Positions 62,453-64,000 of a DNA stretch of 64,000 nt are shown here, one piece after another; within the stretch, counting starts at the first letter, position 1, and each line of letters opens with the position of its first letter. Source of the stretch: Psychroserpens jangbogonensis (lineage in GTDB: Bacteria > Bacteroidota > Bacteroidia > Flavobacteriales > Flavobacteriaceae); NCBI RefSeq assembly GCF_000797465.1, contig NZ_JSWG01000001.1:248001-312000 (forward strand). Reading direction: 5' to 3'. Under the pieces are notes generated by a model. That model was given only the letters and a program-made list of their open reading frames with translations, was not told the origin of the DNA and made no database searches. Made by a program: the position numbers and the translations under genes.

Positions 62453-64000
62453 ATGAGTTTTTTAAATTCAGTAATAAAAGTATTTGTAGGAGATAAATCT
62501 AAACAAGATGTTAAGGCACTCTCTCCTATTGTAGAACAAGTCAAATCATTTGAAAGTGCACTTGTGCAATTGTCACATGACGAATTAAGAGCTAAAACAG
62601 CAGAATTCAAAGCTAAAATTGCGGAAGCTCGTAAACCACTTCAAGATGATATCGATCAGTTATTGAAAGATGCCGAAGACACTCAGGATATTGATAAAAG
62701 AGAAGATATCTACGAATCAGTTGATAAAATTAAAGACGACATCTATGAAGTTACAGAGGCTGTTTTAAATGATATCATGCCTGAAGCTTTCGCTGTAATA
62801 AAAGAAACAGCAAAGCGTTTTGTGCATAACACAGAAATTCCTGTACAAGCTAATGAGTTTGATCGTGTGGTTTCTGGTGATAAAGATTATGTAACGCTGC
62901 AAGGAGATCAAGCAGTTTGGTCACATTCTTGGGATGCCGCTGGTAAGGCAATTATTTGGGACATGATTCATTATGATGTTCAGTTAATTGGTGGTGCAGC
63001 AATGCATCAAGGTAAAATTGCAGAGATGCAAACTGGTGAAGGTAAAACTTTAGTAGCAACACTTCCTGTATATTTAAATGCATTATCTGGTAAAGGTGTA
63101 CACTTAGTAACGGTAAATGATTACTTAGCAAAACGTGATAGCGCCTGGATGGCTCCTATTTTTGAGTTCCACGGAATGAGTATTGATTGTATTGATTACC
63201 ATCAACCAAATTCTGAAGAAAGACGTAAAGCATATAGAGCAGATATTACTTACGGAACCAATAACGAGTTTGGTTTTGACTACTTAAGAGATAACATGGC
63301 GCACTCGCCAGATGATTTAGTACAACGTCCACATCACTACGCTATTGTAGATGAGGTCGATTCTGTATTAGTCGATGATGCACGTACACCATTAATTATT
63401 TCTGGACCAATTCCTCAGGGTGATCGTCATGAATTTACAGAGTTAAAACCAAAAGTTGATGACATTTCAAATGTTCAAAAGAAAGAGCTTGTAAGTGTTT
63501 TGGCTGAAGCTAAAAAATTAATTGCTGAAGGTGATACTAAAGAAGGAGGTTTCTTATTATTAAGAGCTTACAGAGGTATTCCTAAAAATAAAGCCTTAAT
63601 TAAATTCTTGAGTGAAGAAGGAATTAAACAATTACTTCAGAAGACTGAAAACTTCTACATGCAAGACAACAATAGGGAAATGCCTAAAGTTGATGCAGAA
63701 CTCTACTATGTTATTGAAGAAAAAAATAATCAAGTCGAATTAACAGATAAAGGTGTTGAATATTTATCTGGTAAGGACAATCCTGATTTCTTCGTTATGC
63801 CAGAAATTGGTATGGAAATCTCAAAAATTGAGGATAAAGGACTTTCTAAAGAGGAAGAAGCTGCAGAAAAGGAAGAGCTTTTCAGAGACTTCGGAATCAA
63901 ATCTGAACGCATACATACACTTAATCAATTACTGAAAGCTTATGCTTTATTTGAAAAGGATATTCAGTATGTTGTGATGGAAAACAAAGTTATGATTGTT
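62453..64000 (+). CDS. secA: Preprotein translocase ATPase SecA (N-terminal part)
   Basis: The first 516 codons of SecA, open to the last base; the 3' part lies outside the window. SecA is the cytosolic motor that pushes unfolded preproteins through SecYEG. Visible motifs are the amphipathic start [19 protein letters not shown], Walker A TGEGKT (194-199), [29 protein letters not shown] and the Walker B region [23 protein letters not shown]. The Walker A lies about 90 residues later than in E. coli because of charged insertions (roughly 60-160), a Bacteroidota trait. Start ATG chosen as the first residue of the conserved N-terminus. Confidence 0.96.
   Translation, partial: MSFLNSVIKVFVGDKSKQDVKALSPIVEQVKSFESALVQLSHDELRAKTAEFKAKIAEARKPLQDDIDQLLKDAEDTQDIDKREDIYESVDKIKDDIYEVTEAVLNDIMPEAFAVIKETAKRFVHNTEIPVQANEFDRVVSGDKDYVTLQGDQAVWSHSWDAAGKAIIWDMIHYDVQLIGGAAMHQGKIAEMQTGEGKTLVATLPVYLNALSGKGVHLVTVNDYLAKRDSAWMAPIFEFHGMSIDCIDYHQPNSEERRKAYRADITYGTNNEFGFDYLRDNMAHSPDDLVQRPHHYAIVDEVDSVLVDDARTPLIISGPIPQGDRHEFTELKPKVDDISNVQKKELVSVLAEAKKLIAEGDTKEGGFLLLRAYRGIPKNKALIKFLSEEGIKQLLQKTENFYMQDNNREMPKVDAELYYVIEEKNNQVELTDKGVEYLSGKDNPDFFVMPEIGMEISKIEDKGLSKEEEAAEKEELFRDFGIKSERIHTLNQLLKAYALFEKDIQYVVMENKVMIV

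Overview
The window is chromosomal DNA of a Flavobacteriaceae-type bacterium (phylum Bacteroidota). The sequence is strongly AT-rich and ribosome-binding sites are A-rich rather than AGGAGG. Several upstream regions carry the Bacteroidota-type promoter (TTTG/TTG, about 19 nt, TAnnTTTG). Family content agrees: a PorV/PorQ-like outer-membrane protein, a Bacteroidota-type SecA with N-terminal insertions, DUF2795, and a cyclophilin-FKBP fusion. I cannot name the genus. No rRNA, tRNA, CRISPR array, insertion sequence or phage gene was seen.

Layout. (1) 1-2709 is housekeeping: the 3' end of recF, a lipoprotein, a DciA-like DUF721 gene, a bidirectional terminator, a dual-domain peptidyl-prolyl isomerase and an unknown protein. 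(2) 2712-4720 is a compact minus-strand locus: a MarR-type regulator with a C-terminal four-cysteine motif, a DUF2024 protein, an exported protein of unknown function and a thioredoxin-fold CxxC protein. Three copies of one palindrome (AGTTAGnnnTCCTWA) lie at its transcription-unit starts, so it looks like a small self-contained redox- or metal-responsive regulon. (3) 4844-14422 is core metabolism and envelope: recQ, then kdsD-tatC-AhpD-like-lptB (Kdo precursor, Tat export, LPS export), terC, pssA, a PorV/PorQ-like protein and lnt.

(4) 14443-57508 is one continuous minus-strand polysaccharide locus of 38 genes. It is read from a promoter upstream of wza and ends with a WcaJ/WbaP-type phosphoglycosyl transferase. 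It encodes Wza and Wzc export and co-polymerase proteins, a Wzy-like polymerase, a Wzm/Wzt ABC exporter with a C-terminal Wzt domain, and two initiating phosphoglycosyl transferases at opposite ends. It also holds TviB/WbpA- and TviC/WbpP-type enzymes for HexNAc-uronic acid, about sixteen glycosyltransferases of several folds, and many decorating enzymes: three FkbM and three other methyltransferases, a sulfotransferase, a pyruvyltransferase, an acetyltransferase and two asparagine-synthetase-like amidotransferases. Unusual members are a nucleotidyltransferase-like/protein-kinase-like fusion, a GH130-like propeller and a transglutaminase-like protein. The expected product is a large, acidic, heavily modified capsule or exopolysaccharide. 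No Wzx flippase was found.

(5) 57612-64000 returns to plus-strand core genes: an ABC-F ATPase, a methyltransferase, a MacB/LolD-type ATPase followed by the remains of a small membrane-protein gene, a PduO-type cobalamin adenosyltransferase, DUF2795, two terminators and the first 516 codons of secA, which runs off the window end.

The most noteworthy items are the three-operator regulon at 2.7-4.7 kb, the kinase fusion at 36.3-38.2 kb, the mixed export logic of the polysaccharide locus and the slippable hexanucleotide repeat encoding the tyrosine tail of Wzc.
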